Under the pieces are notes generated by a model. The model was not told the origin of the DNA. It worked only from the letters and a program-made list of their open reading frames with translations, and made no database searches. From Lysinibacillus macroides (lineage in GTDB: Bacteria; Bacillota; Bacilli; Bacillales_A; Planococcaceae), in assembly GCF_001281525.1 (NCBI RefSeq), contig NZ_LGCI01000010.1, positions 548,869-612,868 of the forward strand: a stretch of DNA of 64,000 nucleotides, given 5' to 3'. Position 1 is the stretch's first letter. Each line of letters begins with the position of its first letter. Position numbers and translations under genes: made by a program. Shown piece after piece: positions 9,827-17,324 of this stretch.

Positions 9827-10341
9827 GAAAGTGAATCTTCAATCAGTGTAGTTTACGCGTATCCTCCACTGATTGGACGTTTCACCCACCTTTTTTTACA
9901 GGCTAAAAGTGCAAATATATCATTACAATGTCAATCCTCCACTTTATGAATAGAATATTGTCAAATGGTCAGTATAATGAATATTTTAATAAATTTGACA
10001 TATTTAACCTTTAAGCCTTACCATTATTTTATAAATTAATGAAGTAAACACTGCCAATAAATGATTATTATAAGCAAGTATCTTTCTTACTTGTATTTCT
10101 ATATTTTTTCACCGATCATTATTCAACTTTTGGTAAATCAATTCCATCGGTCCGCTATATTGGAGTGGGCAATTTCTCCTTTTTTAGCCCTGCTATTTAT
10201 CTAAATAGTCACTATAATATATTCTACTTTTTTCTCAAGGTAGGGATGCTCTATATTACTTTAGCCATTAGTAAAAAACGTTTCTAAAAATCAGTTGAAG
10301 TGTTGATTGAGATCTATTTTTTATGTTTGGAGGGAAGTAAA
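9827..10341. other. AT-rich spacer with a start-less open frame (10051-10287)
   Basis: No confident gene is present in this half-kilobase. On the plus strand, bases 10051-10287 form an open frame of 78 codons ending in TAA. It would encode a hydrophobic, aromatic-rich peptide (for example YIGVGNFSFFSPAIYL) resembling part of a membrane protein. It has no ATG, GTG or TTG with a ribosome binding site. I treat it as a possible gene fragment. Confidence 0.35.
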
Positions 10342-10476
10342 ATGTTTAAATTCATGGATGATTTAGCAGGTGCGGTTTTCGATGTTTTTATGTTATTTTG
10401 CTATTTCTTGGCAGGTGTTATCATCGTAGGAGTCCCCCTTTTTCTATTGGCTAAATTGTTCTTATTATTTTATTAA
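10342..10476 (+). CDS. Small single-pass membrane protein (44 aa)
   Basis: A 44-residue open frame with a good ribosome binding site (GGAGGGAAG, seven bases before ATG). The peptide begins MFKFMDDLAGAVFDVF and is then almost wholly hydrophobic (about residues 16-43), predicting one membrane helix. I do not recognise the family. It lies alone in an otherwise gene-poor stretch next to the island that carries the toxin-like and Fic genes. Codon content and the strong site argue that it is translated; function is unknown. Confidence 0.45.
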   Translation: MFKFMDDLAGAVFDVFMLFCYFLAGVIIVGVPLFLLAKLFLLFY

Positions 10477-10925
10477 AACTGAAGATAACACTCAAAAAAG
10501 AGCCACAGTCTAGCCGTGATTCCTTTTGATTTATTGAACATTCATAATGATAAACTGATCATATTAATTTAAATGTTAGTAGTGACAATGGTAAGGAAGC
10601 CCGCCATTTTTTATTTCACTTAAATTTCAGTTGGCATATAACCTCAACTTAGAAGCCCCCCTCTTTCGCATCGCCATAAAAGTGTCTTACCAAAACATTC
10701 TAGTCAGTCGTATTTATCTATGTATAGTCGATAAACGGTTATCTAAGAAAAGATTACAATCCTATCAACTTGTATAAGATACATTTTAATAATTATTATC
10801 TCATTGTCTGTGCTCTCCTGAAAGCTAAGAAATCACTCAGCAGAAAATTCCATTCGTCTGCTTCCCTTTAACATTGTATATGAGGTTTTATGTAACAAAT
10901 TAGATGCCTACCATTATGGTAAAAG
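10477..10925. other. Intergenic stretch without recognisable features
   Basis: I see no open frame with a convincing start, no RNA gene and no repeat in this stretch. The far end carries the terminator of the gene that ends at 11036. Confidence 0.5.
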
Positions 10926-10930
10926 CTCAA

Positions 10931-10966
10931 AAACCAGGTACTCACTTTAAATGAGCACCTGGATTT
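10931..10966 (-). terminator. Intrinsic terminator for the toxin-like gene
   Basis: Hairpin with arms CCAGGTGCTCA and TGAGTACCTGG (one mismatch), read on the minus strand and followed by TTTTTG. It is about 70 bases past the stop of the 330-residue protein gene. Confidence 0.7.
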
Positions 10967-11035
10967 TTGTGTACGTATCCTAAAGCGATACGTCTTTCAT
11001 ATAGCTAAAATTTTAGTTAAGATGTGTTCTGCTGT

Positions 11036-12028
11036 CTATCCTCTATACGCTCGCGCTACATAATAAGCTATCGATCCGCTTCCAGAGTTGCAACGAATGC
11101 TTAATTTGATACCATTTTTCTCATCTTCCCAAAACTGTTTATTCTGTTTTGTAGTCATTTCGGCAACTGTACTCGCACTTTCATCTATAGCACAATAACA
11201 ATTATTATCTGTATAGATACCCGTTAAAGGACATTCTACACCGAAAGAAAGCTTCGTATCTGTACCTCCATACTGCATGGTAAATCCGTATTGTGTGCCT
11301 ACTAAAGCGTTTTCTCTCTTTTCTGTTGCAATCAATCCTGATACTGGATATGTACCCACTTCAGGAATCACAACAGCTTCAGGAATTGGCGTTGTCATTA
11401 ACATTGGTTTACCATGAACATTATGATCTGATACAAAAGTAAGAGGCTTGTCCAATTCATTAATTAACAACACAATCGCATTTGCTGGTTTTGCCATAAA
11501 ATAAATAATTGGGATGATAATAGCCACAATTACTAGAGCAGCAATGGCTACAACTGCACCAACTGAAGCAACTGTAACACCAGCAAAAGCTGCGACTGCT
11601 TCGGCTGCTCCAACTGCCAATTTTGCAATAACAGTAGAGGTTGATAATAGACCAATTCCTAATGCACCCGAAACAAGAATTTGTGCAGTAACAAGACCAG
11701 CGTCATCATCTTCCATTCCTTGCAATCGATTTAAACCATCAATCAGCACATGGAGTTGTTTTTTAATATCATCACCAGTAGCATTGATAAGAATTTTATA
11801 CATATCTTGTTTCAGTGGAATGGGTGCAGTCTGATCGCTTGCCTCTAGCTCGGATATATCCTTGCCTAGCGCTTCCGCCAAAATTTGTTTTCTTTCCTCT
11901 ATAAATTCAGCCTGAAATCTATTAATTTCTTCTTGTGAAGTTGCTTTCTCTAGTTTTGTTGCATAATCAGGGAATAAAGAACGAAATCCTTCTTTTAATT
12001 TAAAATCAATATCAAGTGTAGTATGCAT
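11036..12028 (-). CDS. Putative membrane-active (pore-forming-like) protein
   Basis: I do not recognise this 330-residue protein. It has an N-terminal helical region (1-110), a long Ala/Val/Ile/Gly-rich hydrophobic stretch at about 112-178 that could form a membrane hairpin, and a C-terminal part (182-330) rich in predicted beta strands. That part holds four cysteines (266, 277, 279, 313), with motifs GTQYGFT and VECPLTG. There is no signal peptide. A cytosolic protein with an internal hydrophobic hairpin and a beta-rich C-terminal domain is an architecture shared by several pore-forming toxins and bacteriocins, so a toxin role is inferred from architecture only. The start follows TGGAGG. It is monocistronic with its own terminator and sits in the island with an Xre regulator, a Fic gene and an integrase remnant. 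Confidence 0.5.
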   Translation of the reverse strand: MHTTLDIDFKLKEGFRSLFPDYATKLEKATSQEEINRFQAEFIEERKQILAEALGKDISELEASDQTAPIPLKQDMYKILINATGDDIKKQLHVLIDGLNRLQGMEDDDAGLVTAQILVSGALGIGLLSTSTVIAKLAVGAAEAVAAFAGVTVASVGAVVAIAALVIVAIIIPIIYFMAKPANAIVLLINELDKPLTFVSDHNVHGKPMLMTTPIPEAVVIPEVGTYPVSGLIATEKRENALVGTQYGFTMQYGGTDTKLSFGVECPLTGIYTDNNCYCAIDESASTVAEMTTKQNKQFWEDEKNGIKLSIRCNSGSGSIAYYVARAYRG

Positions 12029-12130
12029 ATATTACTAACCTCCATTAATTATAATCTGTATTAGCTATAGCTAATAGTTTCCCTCGAGTTATTTATATCC
12101 TATCACTCCCAAAATAACCATACAACGGTT

Positions 12131-12238
12131 AATTCACGCCAATATTTTGCGTTTCCCCCGCCATTTTTTGGCGGATTAAAGGTCCATTCTTACACTATAC
12201 GCCAATTCACGCCACGTATTCCGCCATCTTTTGGCGTT
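12131..12238. repeat. Imperfect direct repeats each containing a CCGCCA...TGGCGG palindrome
   Basis: Two copies of AATTCACGCCA are each followed by a short inverted repeat. The first is CCGCCA-TTTTT-TGGCGG at 12158-12174; the second is CGCCATCTTTTGGCG within 12222-12236. They lie 100-210 bases upstream of the toxin-like gene, in the gap between divergent genes. They may be binding sites for a regulator, perhaps the Xre protein encoded next door. Confidence 0.45.
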
Positions 12239-12781
12239 ACCTTTATTTTCTTATAATTCTAAAGTAACGGTTTTAGTGAATTTTATACCAAATTATTAAA
12301 ACCTTATTCTCATATAATTGTTTTTACGAAACAATAATTGTCACAAAATTGTCACATTTATTATGTATGAAATAAAAAGTAACCAGCTCGGCTAAATAAT
12401 TAGCTCTGATGGTCTTAGTGATTTTACGGAAACAAACACTCGTTAGTACCCTGTGAAACGAGGATCTTTAGCCCTTACCTGTGAGATTTCTTTGAGCAAA
12501 TTTATCCAGTCACTGCTTATCGATTCACAAACTTAAATTTTTGCTGGGTACTTATCAACAGCCTGAAGCCCAGTGGTAAATGATTACATCTTTTCCTCTA
12601 TCGGCTTTAACCTCAGAAGTTCATTAGCAGTTTTATTAGCCAAACCCGCTAATAAAGCTACTCTTTCATTTGCTGTGCTACCCGCCCCTCTTTTCACCTC
12701 ACTTTCAAATTCGTTTCACAACTTTGTAATAACAAGATAAAATTAAATTGTAAAAATATCAACATTTATCCACCAAAAATA
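12239..12781. other. Non-coding stretch with a possible gene remnant on the minus strand
   Basis: No intact gene is supported here. A 37-codon minus-strand frame (12584-12697, GTG to TAA) encodes a coding-like peptide containing ANERVALLAGLANKTANELL but has no ribosome binding site. It may be the tail of a lost gene. A direct repeat of ATTGTCAC occurs near 12337-12353. Confidence 0.3.
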
Positions 12782-12810
12782 TTGCTAAGTTGTATTTAAG
12801 GTGTTATATT
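12782..12810 (+). promoter_or_regulatory. Predicted sigma-A promoter of the Xre-Fic pair
   Basis: TTGCTA (12782-12787) and TATATT (12805-12810) separated by 17 bases, with the ribosome binding site AGGAGGTGATT about ten bases downstream of the expected transcript start. Confidence 0.5.
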
Positions 12811-12832
12811 AAACGCATTAGGAGGTGATTAT

Positions 12833-13339
12833 TTGGAAATCGGAGAAAGAATAAAAAAAATTCGGACTGATAAAAACTTAAATCAATCCGAATTTGCCGA
12901 GCGTATTGGTATAGGTCAAGCAGCCTTATCTGCTTTAGAAAAAGGCATCAGAAATGTTACGGATAGAAACATTCTTCTAATATGTGAAAATTTCAATGTC
13001 AACGAACACTGGCTACGCACAGGGGAAGAACCAATGTTTATTGAAACGAATACCACAATCATTGAGGAATTAGCAAAGGAATATAAACTTGATGATTTAG
13101 AAAAGAAAATCGTTGAACATTTCGTCAAATTAGATAGTGGACATCGTGAAGCCATCAAAAATTATGTTCTTTCGCTTGCTGCTGAAATTGGTAATGCTTC
13201 CGAAATTGCCGCTACTACTGCAGAAGAGGCAATTGAGGCGGAAGTAGAAAAAGAGTTGAATATTATTCGACAAGAGTTGTTAGACGAGAAAAAAGCGAAA
13301 ATGTTATCAGCTTCACAAAAGCACAACGAAACAGGTTAA
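12833..13339 (+). CDS. Xre-family helix-turn-helix regulator
   Basis: A 168-residue DNA-binding protein. The N-terminal Cro/C1-type HTH (about residues 3-60) includes LNQSEFAERIGIGQAALSAL and EHWLRTGEEPMF, the latter typical of phage and element repressors. The C-terminal half is acidic, Ala/Glu-rich and probably helical, with no peptidase motif. The start is TTG at 12833 after a perfect AGGAGGTGATTAT site. It lies 44 bases upstream of the Fic gene on the same strand, so the two probably form an operon in which this protein controls the pair and perhaps the toxin-like gene upstream. Confidence 0.85.
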   Translation: MEIGERIKKIRTDKNLNQSEFAERIGIGQAALSALEKGIRNVTDRNILLICENFNVNEHWLRTGEEPMFIETNTTIIEELAKEYKLDDLEKKIVEHFVKLDSGHREAIKNYVLSLAAEIGNASEIAATTAEEAIEAEVEKELNIIRQELLDEKKAKMLSASQKHNETG

Positions 13340-13383
13340 GAAAATCTAAATATAAGAAGTAGACGGGAGTTGAATGAGAAGCT

Positions 13384-14052
13384 GTGAATGAAATAGTTAA
13401 CAAATATAATCTAAACGAACGTGAATCCAGATTTCTATTAAAAAAGTCGTTGGTCGAACTCATACACGCCAATTCACGACTTGAAAAGGTAAATACAACA
13501 TTCCCTCAAACAAAGACAATTGTTGAGGGTATGAGTGTTAGTGGTGTAAGCATGGACGATATTCAAATTATTTTAAATTTGAAAAATGCCTATAGCTATA
13601 TTTTAAAAGAATCTGTTCCATTTACATTAGAGGTGGCAAAGAAAATTAATTCATTTGTTTCCTATAATGAATCACTTGCATGGGGTGTTGTGCGAAACGG
13701 GAATGTTGGTATTCATGGCGTTAATTATCAGCCTAGTATTCCTGTAGAGGATGAAGTAGCAGCATATATTCAATCTCTTTTAGCAGACGATAGCGTTTCA
13801 ACTACTTACCGCGCATTGAAATACATGTATTATGCTATGCGTACACAAATTTTCTGGGATGGCAACAAACGCACGACGCTTATTTCGGCAAACTATATCA
13901 TGCTACTAAATGGTAATGGCATTTTGCATATCGAGGAAAGTCAGCTTGAAAAGTGGAATGAATTATTATCCGAATTTTACGAAACAAACAATGATGAAAA
14001 AATCATCAACTGGACATACAATAACTGTATTTTCGGTATCAACTATCAATAA
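13384..14052 (+). CDS. Fic-domain protein with Gln in place of the motif histidine
   Basis: A 222-residue Fic/Doc-fold protein. Such enzymes usually transfer AMP or another phosphate-containing group from a nucleotide to target proteins. The Fic loop reads QIFWDGNKRT (residues 155-164) where the canonical motif is HxFx(D/E)GN(G/K)R. The phosphate-binding part is intact, but the catalytic His is Gln155. An upstream helix with TKTIVEG (43-49) is placed like the inhibitory helix of class II Fic proteins, though the Ser/Thr position is shifted by one. The start is GTG at 13384 with a weak site. It may form a toxin-antitoxin-like or regulatory pair with the preceding Xre protein. Whether it is active is unclear. 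Confidence 0.75.
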   Translation: MNEIVNKYNLNERESRFLLKKSLVELIHANSRLEKVNTTFPQTKTIVEGMSVSGVSMDDIQIILNLKNAYSYILKESVPFTLEVAKKINSFVSYNESLAWGVVRNGNVGIHGVNYQPSIPVEDEVAAYIQSLLADDSVSTTYRALKYMYYAMRTQIFWDGNKRTTLISANYIMLLNGNGILHIEESQLEKWNELLSEFYETNNDEKIINWTYNNCIFGINYQ

Positions 14053-14075
14053 ACTGTTTAATTTGCAAATTAATT

Positions 14076-14407
14076 AAAAAAAAGCAAGATGGCTGTCTTG
14101 CTCTTTCTTTCCGGAAAGGAGAATTATATGGGCAAACGTCCGGTGTAAAAGAAAGTGGCGAACCTCTTACGCATAGTAGTATGAAATATAACACAAGAAA
14201 ATTACAAGAAACACTCGAAATTCCGTTTAACTTCCATTCATTACGACATACGCACGCCACAATGTTAATGGAAAACGGCGCAAAAATAAAAGACATCCAG
14301 GCTCGTCTTGGTCATAGCCGCTCCGCTATCACTATCGACACCTCACAGAAAAGATGCAAAAGGAATCCGTCAATATTTTTGAACGAGCACTAGATGATAT
14401 TAAATAA
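14076..14407 (+). pseudogene. Tyrosine recombinase (phage integrase) C-terminal remnant, frameshifted
   Basis: An open frame running from about 14076 without a start codon encodes the C-terminal part of a tyrosine recombinase. It includes KESGEPLTHSSMKYNTRKLQ and the catalytic box FHSLRHTHATMLMENGAKIK (box II His-x-x-Arg), then IQARLGHSRSAIT. The frame breaks near 14340, losing the Tyr region. The continuation HLTEKMQKESVNIFERALDD is readable in the next frame to the TAA at 14407. The N-terminal and central domains are missing, so it cannot be functional. It marks the decayed end of an integrated element carrying the Xre and Fic genes. Confidence 0.8.
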
Positions 14408-14447
14408 AAACTTGCCGATCAGTTGCCGCTGGTCGGCAAGTTTTTTT
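14408..14447. terminator. Bidirectional terminator between integrase remnant and lepA
   Basis: Hairpin AACTTGCCGA(TC) / (GG)TCGGCAAGTT followed by a T run on the plus strand and by TTTTTATTT on the minus strand, about 70 bases beyond the lepA stop codon. Confidence 0.8.
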
Positions 14448-14516
14448 CGCAAGCAATTCGCAGGCAAAATGGGTATTGGTCTTTTTATCCAACACCACTA
14501 ACCCTTGATACGTCTA

Positions 14517-16343
14517 CTATTTGCTATCGTCCATCTTCAATACCGCCATAAATGCTTCCTGAGGAACCTCAACGGAGCCTACTTGCTTCATACGTTTTTT
14601 ACCTTCTTTTTGTTTATCAAGTAGTTTTCGTTTACGTGAAATATCGCCACCATAACATTTAGCTAAAACGTTTTTACGGATAGCCTTAATTGTAGAGCGG
14701 GCGACAATTTTTTGACCGATAGCTGCTTGGATCGGTACTTCAAATTGTTGACGTGGAATTAATTCCTTTAATTTTTCAACAATCACTTTACCACGTTCAT
14801 ACGCAAAGTCACGGTGTACGATAAAGCTTAGTGCATCGACTTGCTCACCATTTAGTAAAATATCCATTTTTACTAGTTTTGATGTCTGGTAACCGATCAG
14901 CTCATAGTCAAAGGATGCATAGCCTTTTGTATTGGATTTTAAATAGTCAAAGAAATCATAAACAATCTCCGATAACGGCATTTCATAAATAATGCTTACA
15001 CGTGATGTATCAATATAATCCATTGTCATAAAATTGCCACGCTTCATTTGACAAAGCTCCATGACAGCGCCCACATAATCATTTGGCACCATAATAGTAG
15101 CCTTTACATAGGGCTCCTCCACACGATCAATTTTTTGCGGATCTGGCATAAAGGATGGATTATCTACTTTGATGGCAGAGCCATCTGTCATATGGACATC
15201 ATAAATTACGGAAGGCGCTGTTGTAATTAAATCAATATTAAACTCACGCTCAATACGCTCTTGAATAATTTCCATATGTAGTAGCCCTAAGAAGCCACAG
15301 CGGAAACCAAAACCAAGTGCTTGTGATGTCTCTGGCTCATATTGGAGAGCCGAGTCGTTGAGTTCTAGCTTTTCTAATGCTTCACGTAAGTCATTATATC
15401 TTGCTGTATCAATTGGATATAAGCCACAGTATACCATTGGGTTTAAGCGACGATACCCTGCTAATGGTTCGGCTGCTGGACGGTTCGCAAAGGTTACTGT
15501 ATCCCCTACGCGTGTGTCACCTACATTTTTTATGGATGCTGTTAAATAACCTACATCCCCTACTGTTAATTCAGCCTGAGCCACAACCTTTGGCGTATGT
15601 ACCCCAACCTCAATAACCTCAAACTCTGCGCCAGTTGCCATCATACGAATTTTATCACCGGGCTTTACGGTCCCATTGACAATACGGATTGAAATAATAA
15701 CACCTTTATAGGCATCATAGATAGAGTCAAATATTAAAGCTTGTAGAGGTGCTTCAGGATCACCCGTTGGCGCTGGAACCTTCTCCACAATTTGCTCTAA
15801 AATATCCTCAATCCCAATACCAGCTTTGGCAGAAGCTAATACTGCCTCAGAAGCATCTAACCCGATCACATCCTCTACTTCTTGTCGCACACGTTCAGGA
15901 TCAGCGGCTGGCAAATCAATTTTATTAATAACAGGTAAAATTTCTAAGTCATTATCAAGGGCTAAGTAAACATTTGCTAATGTTTGTGCTTCAATGCCTT
16001 GTGCAGCATCCACCACTAAAATAGCCCCTTCACAAGCAGCTAAACTTCGGGATACCTCATATGTGAAATCGACGTGACCTGGTGTGTCGATTAAATGGAA
16101 TGTATACACTTCGCCGTCTTTTGCTTCGTACTTTAATTGAACTGCATTTAATTTGATCGTAATGCCTCGCTCACGCTCTAAATCCATTGAGTCAAGGAGC
16201 TGTGCTTTCATTTCACGGGATGTCAATGATTTCGTTTGCTCTAAAATACGGTCAGCAAGCGTTGATTTCCCGTGGTCAATATGTGCAATAATAGAGAAAT
16301 TTCGTATATTCTCTTGTCGTTTTAAACGTGCTTCTCGGTTCAT
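14517..16343 (-). CDS. lepA: Elongation factor 4 (LepA)
   Basis: A ribosome-associated translational GTPase that back-translocates or remodels stalled or initiating ribosomes. The 608-residue protein has the G1 loop AHIDHGKST, the switch region RERGITI, G3 DTPGH and G4 NKID near the N-terminus, then the EF-G-like domains and the LepA-specific C-terminal domain ([22 protein letters not shown]). Length is normal. The ATG at 16343 has AGGAG eight bases upstream; the GTG at 16352 would sit on top of that site. It is transcribed alone, with a predicted promoter upstream. In B. subtilis, gpr, spoIIP and lepA are close together as I recall; here the cobalamin operon lies between spoIIP and lepA. Confidence 0.97.
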   Translation of the reverse strand: MNREARLKRQENIRNFSIIAHIDHGKSTLADRILEQTKSLTSREMKAQLLDSMDLERERGITIKLNAVQLKYEAKDGEVYTFHLIDTPGHVDFTYEVSRSLAACEGAILVVDAAQGIEAQTLANVYLALDNDLEILPVINKIDLPAADPERVRQEVEDVIGLDASEAVLASAKAGIGIEDILEQIVEKVPAPTGDPEAPLQALIFDSIYDAYKGVIISIRIVNGTVKPGDKIRMMATGAEFEVIEVGVHTPKVVAQAELTVGDVGYLTASIKNVGDTRVGDTVTFANRPAAEPLAGYRRLNPMVYCGLYPIDTARYNDLREALEKLELNDSALQYEPETSQALGFGFRCGFLGLLHMEIIQERIEREFNIDLITTAPSVIYDVHMTDGSAIKVDNPSFMPDPQKIDRVEEPYVKATIMVPNDYVGAVMELCQMKRGNFMTMDYIDTSRVSIIYEMPLSEIVYDFFDYLKSNTKGYASFDYELIGYQTSKLVKMDILLNGEQVDALSFIVHRDFAYERGKVIVEKLKELIPRQQFEVPIQAAIGQKIVARSTIKAIRKNVLAKCYGGDISRKRKLLDKQKEGKKRMKQVGSVEVPQEAFMAVLKMDDSK

Positions 16344-16372
16344 CTTTTCCACTCCTAATTAAACTATACTGA

Positions 16373-16402
16373 ATTATACTATGAACGTTAGGCAAAGTAC
16401 AA
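16373..16402 (-). promoter_or_regulatory. Predicted sigma-A promoter of lepA
   Basis: Read on the minus strand: TTGTAC (16402-16397), an 18-base spacer, then a perfect TATAAT (16378-16373), about 30 bases before the lepA start. Confidence 0.55.
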
Positions 16403-16558
16403 CAGCAACTCCATGCAAAAGCCTATACTATCAATGCTTGACGTATACTAGAACTTTTTTAGGTTTTGCGAAACACAGTCGGATTTGGAGTTAAATAGAG
16501 CAGTATTCGGAGCTAATATATAAGAATATGTGAGCAATAACAGATTAGGGTCCATTAA

Positions 16559-16592
16559 TAAAAAGTGCCCACTGTTTCAAATGAGCACTTTT
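16559..16592 (-). terminator. Terminator of the cobalamin uptake operon
   Basis: Minus-strand hairpin with arms AAAAGTGC and GCACTTTTT, separated by about 17 bases including a further TCA/TGG pairing, and ending in a T run about 40 bases past the S-component stop. Confidence 0.65.
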
Positions 16593-16628
16593 AGCTTGCT
16601 TTTTATAAAGAAACACATCATGGTTTAT

Positions 16629-17324
16629 TTATTGTAATATGCCATATTTATTTTTAATACGCTCTAGCTTTTCTCTTATTGGCTTTTCTAATAATAATAA
16701 AAAGATAACATTTGAAACCGCATAAACCATCATAAACGGCACTGCTGAAGTTAATGCCAGTGTATAAGCCTGCCAGCTAAACACACCGTACATAGATATT
16801 GTTCCCCAAATATCCATACCAAAGGAAAAGAATACGCCTGCAAAAATACCGAATAAGATAAGGGGAATTTTTTTATGCATCAGCCCCGTTTTCCCTAATA
16901 AGCCTGCTATAAAGCCAATCATCCCCCACATAAACATTTGAAAGGGTGTCCATGGCCCTTGCCCAAAAAACATATTCGACACCAATGCGGAAAGAGCGCC
17001 TGTTAAAAAGCCTGCCTCTGCCCCAAGTGAAAAACCTGTAATGGCTGTAATTGCTGCAACAGGCTTAAAGCCAGGGGTAATAACAAATAAGGCACGACCT
17101 GCCACAGAAATAGCAGCCATCACAGCAATAACTAAAATTTCACGCGGCTGTGGCTTGCGGCGTTCAAAGGATAGAAAGAAAGGGACACACGCTAAAATAA
17201 TAATAACAATCGAAATAAAATAATATTTTCGATCTGCAAATAGGGTAATACCCGCATATAAAGTAAGTGGCATTAAAACGACAATCACAATGATTGAGAT
17301 CATTAGACGAATGTTTTTTGACAT
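16629..17324 (-). CDS. ECF transporter S component, predicted cobalamin-specific
   Basis: The substrate-binding membrane subunit of an energy-coupling-factor transporter. The 231-residue protein has about eight hydrophobic segments. The core S-component pattern starts near residue 60 (REILVIAVMAAISVAGRALF) and includes GFLTGALSALVSNMFFGQGPWTPFQMFMWG. Two extra N-terminal hydrophobic segments (7-27, 33-52) precede it. Specificity for B12 or a precursor is inferred from its place in the riboswitch-controlled operon with DUF4430 proteins, not from a binding motif. Its start overlaps the fused ATPase gene by 22 bases. It is the last gene of the operon. Confidence 0.82.
   Translation of the reverse strand: MSKNIRLMISIIVIVVLMPLTLYAGITLFADRKYYFISIVIIILACVPFFLSFERRKPQPREILVIAVMAAISVAGRALFVITPGFKPVAAITAITGFSLGAEAGFLTGALSALVSNMFFGQGPWTPFQMFMWGMIGFIAGLLGKTGLMHKKIPLILFGIFAGVFFSFGMDIWGTISMYGVFSWQAYTLALTSAVPFMMVYAVSNVIFLLLLEKPIREKLERIKNKYGILQ

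Noticed and set aside
9840..9876. Intrinsic terminator after the GNAT gene at 9284
   Set aside because: The nine-base arms are separated by 19 bases and not directly followed by T residues, so I left it as a remark only.
14039..14296. Minus-strand 85-codon frame over the integrase remnant
   Set aside because: It is antisense to the recognisable recombinase catalytic box and has no independent support.
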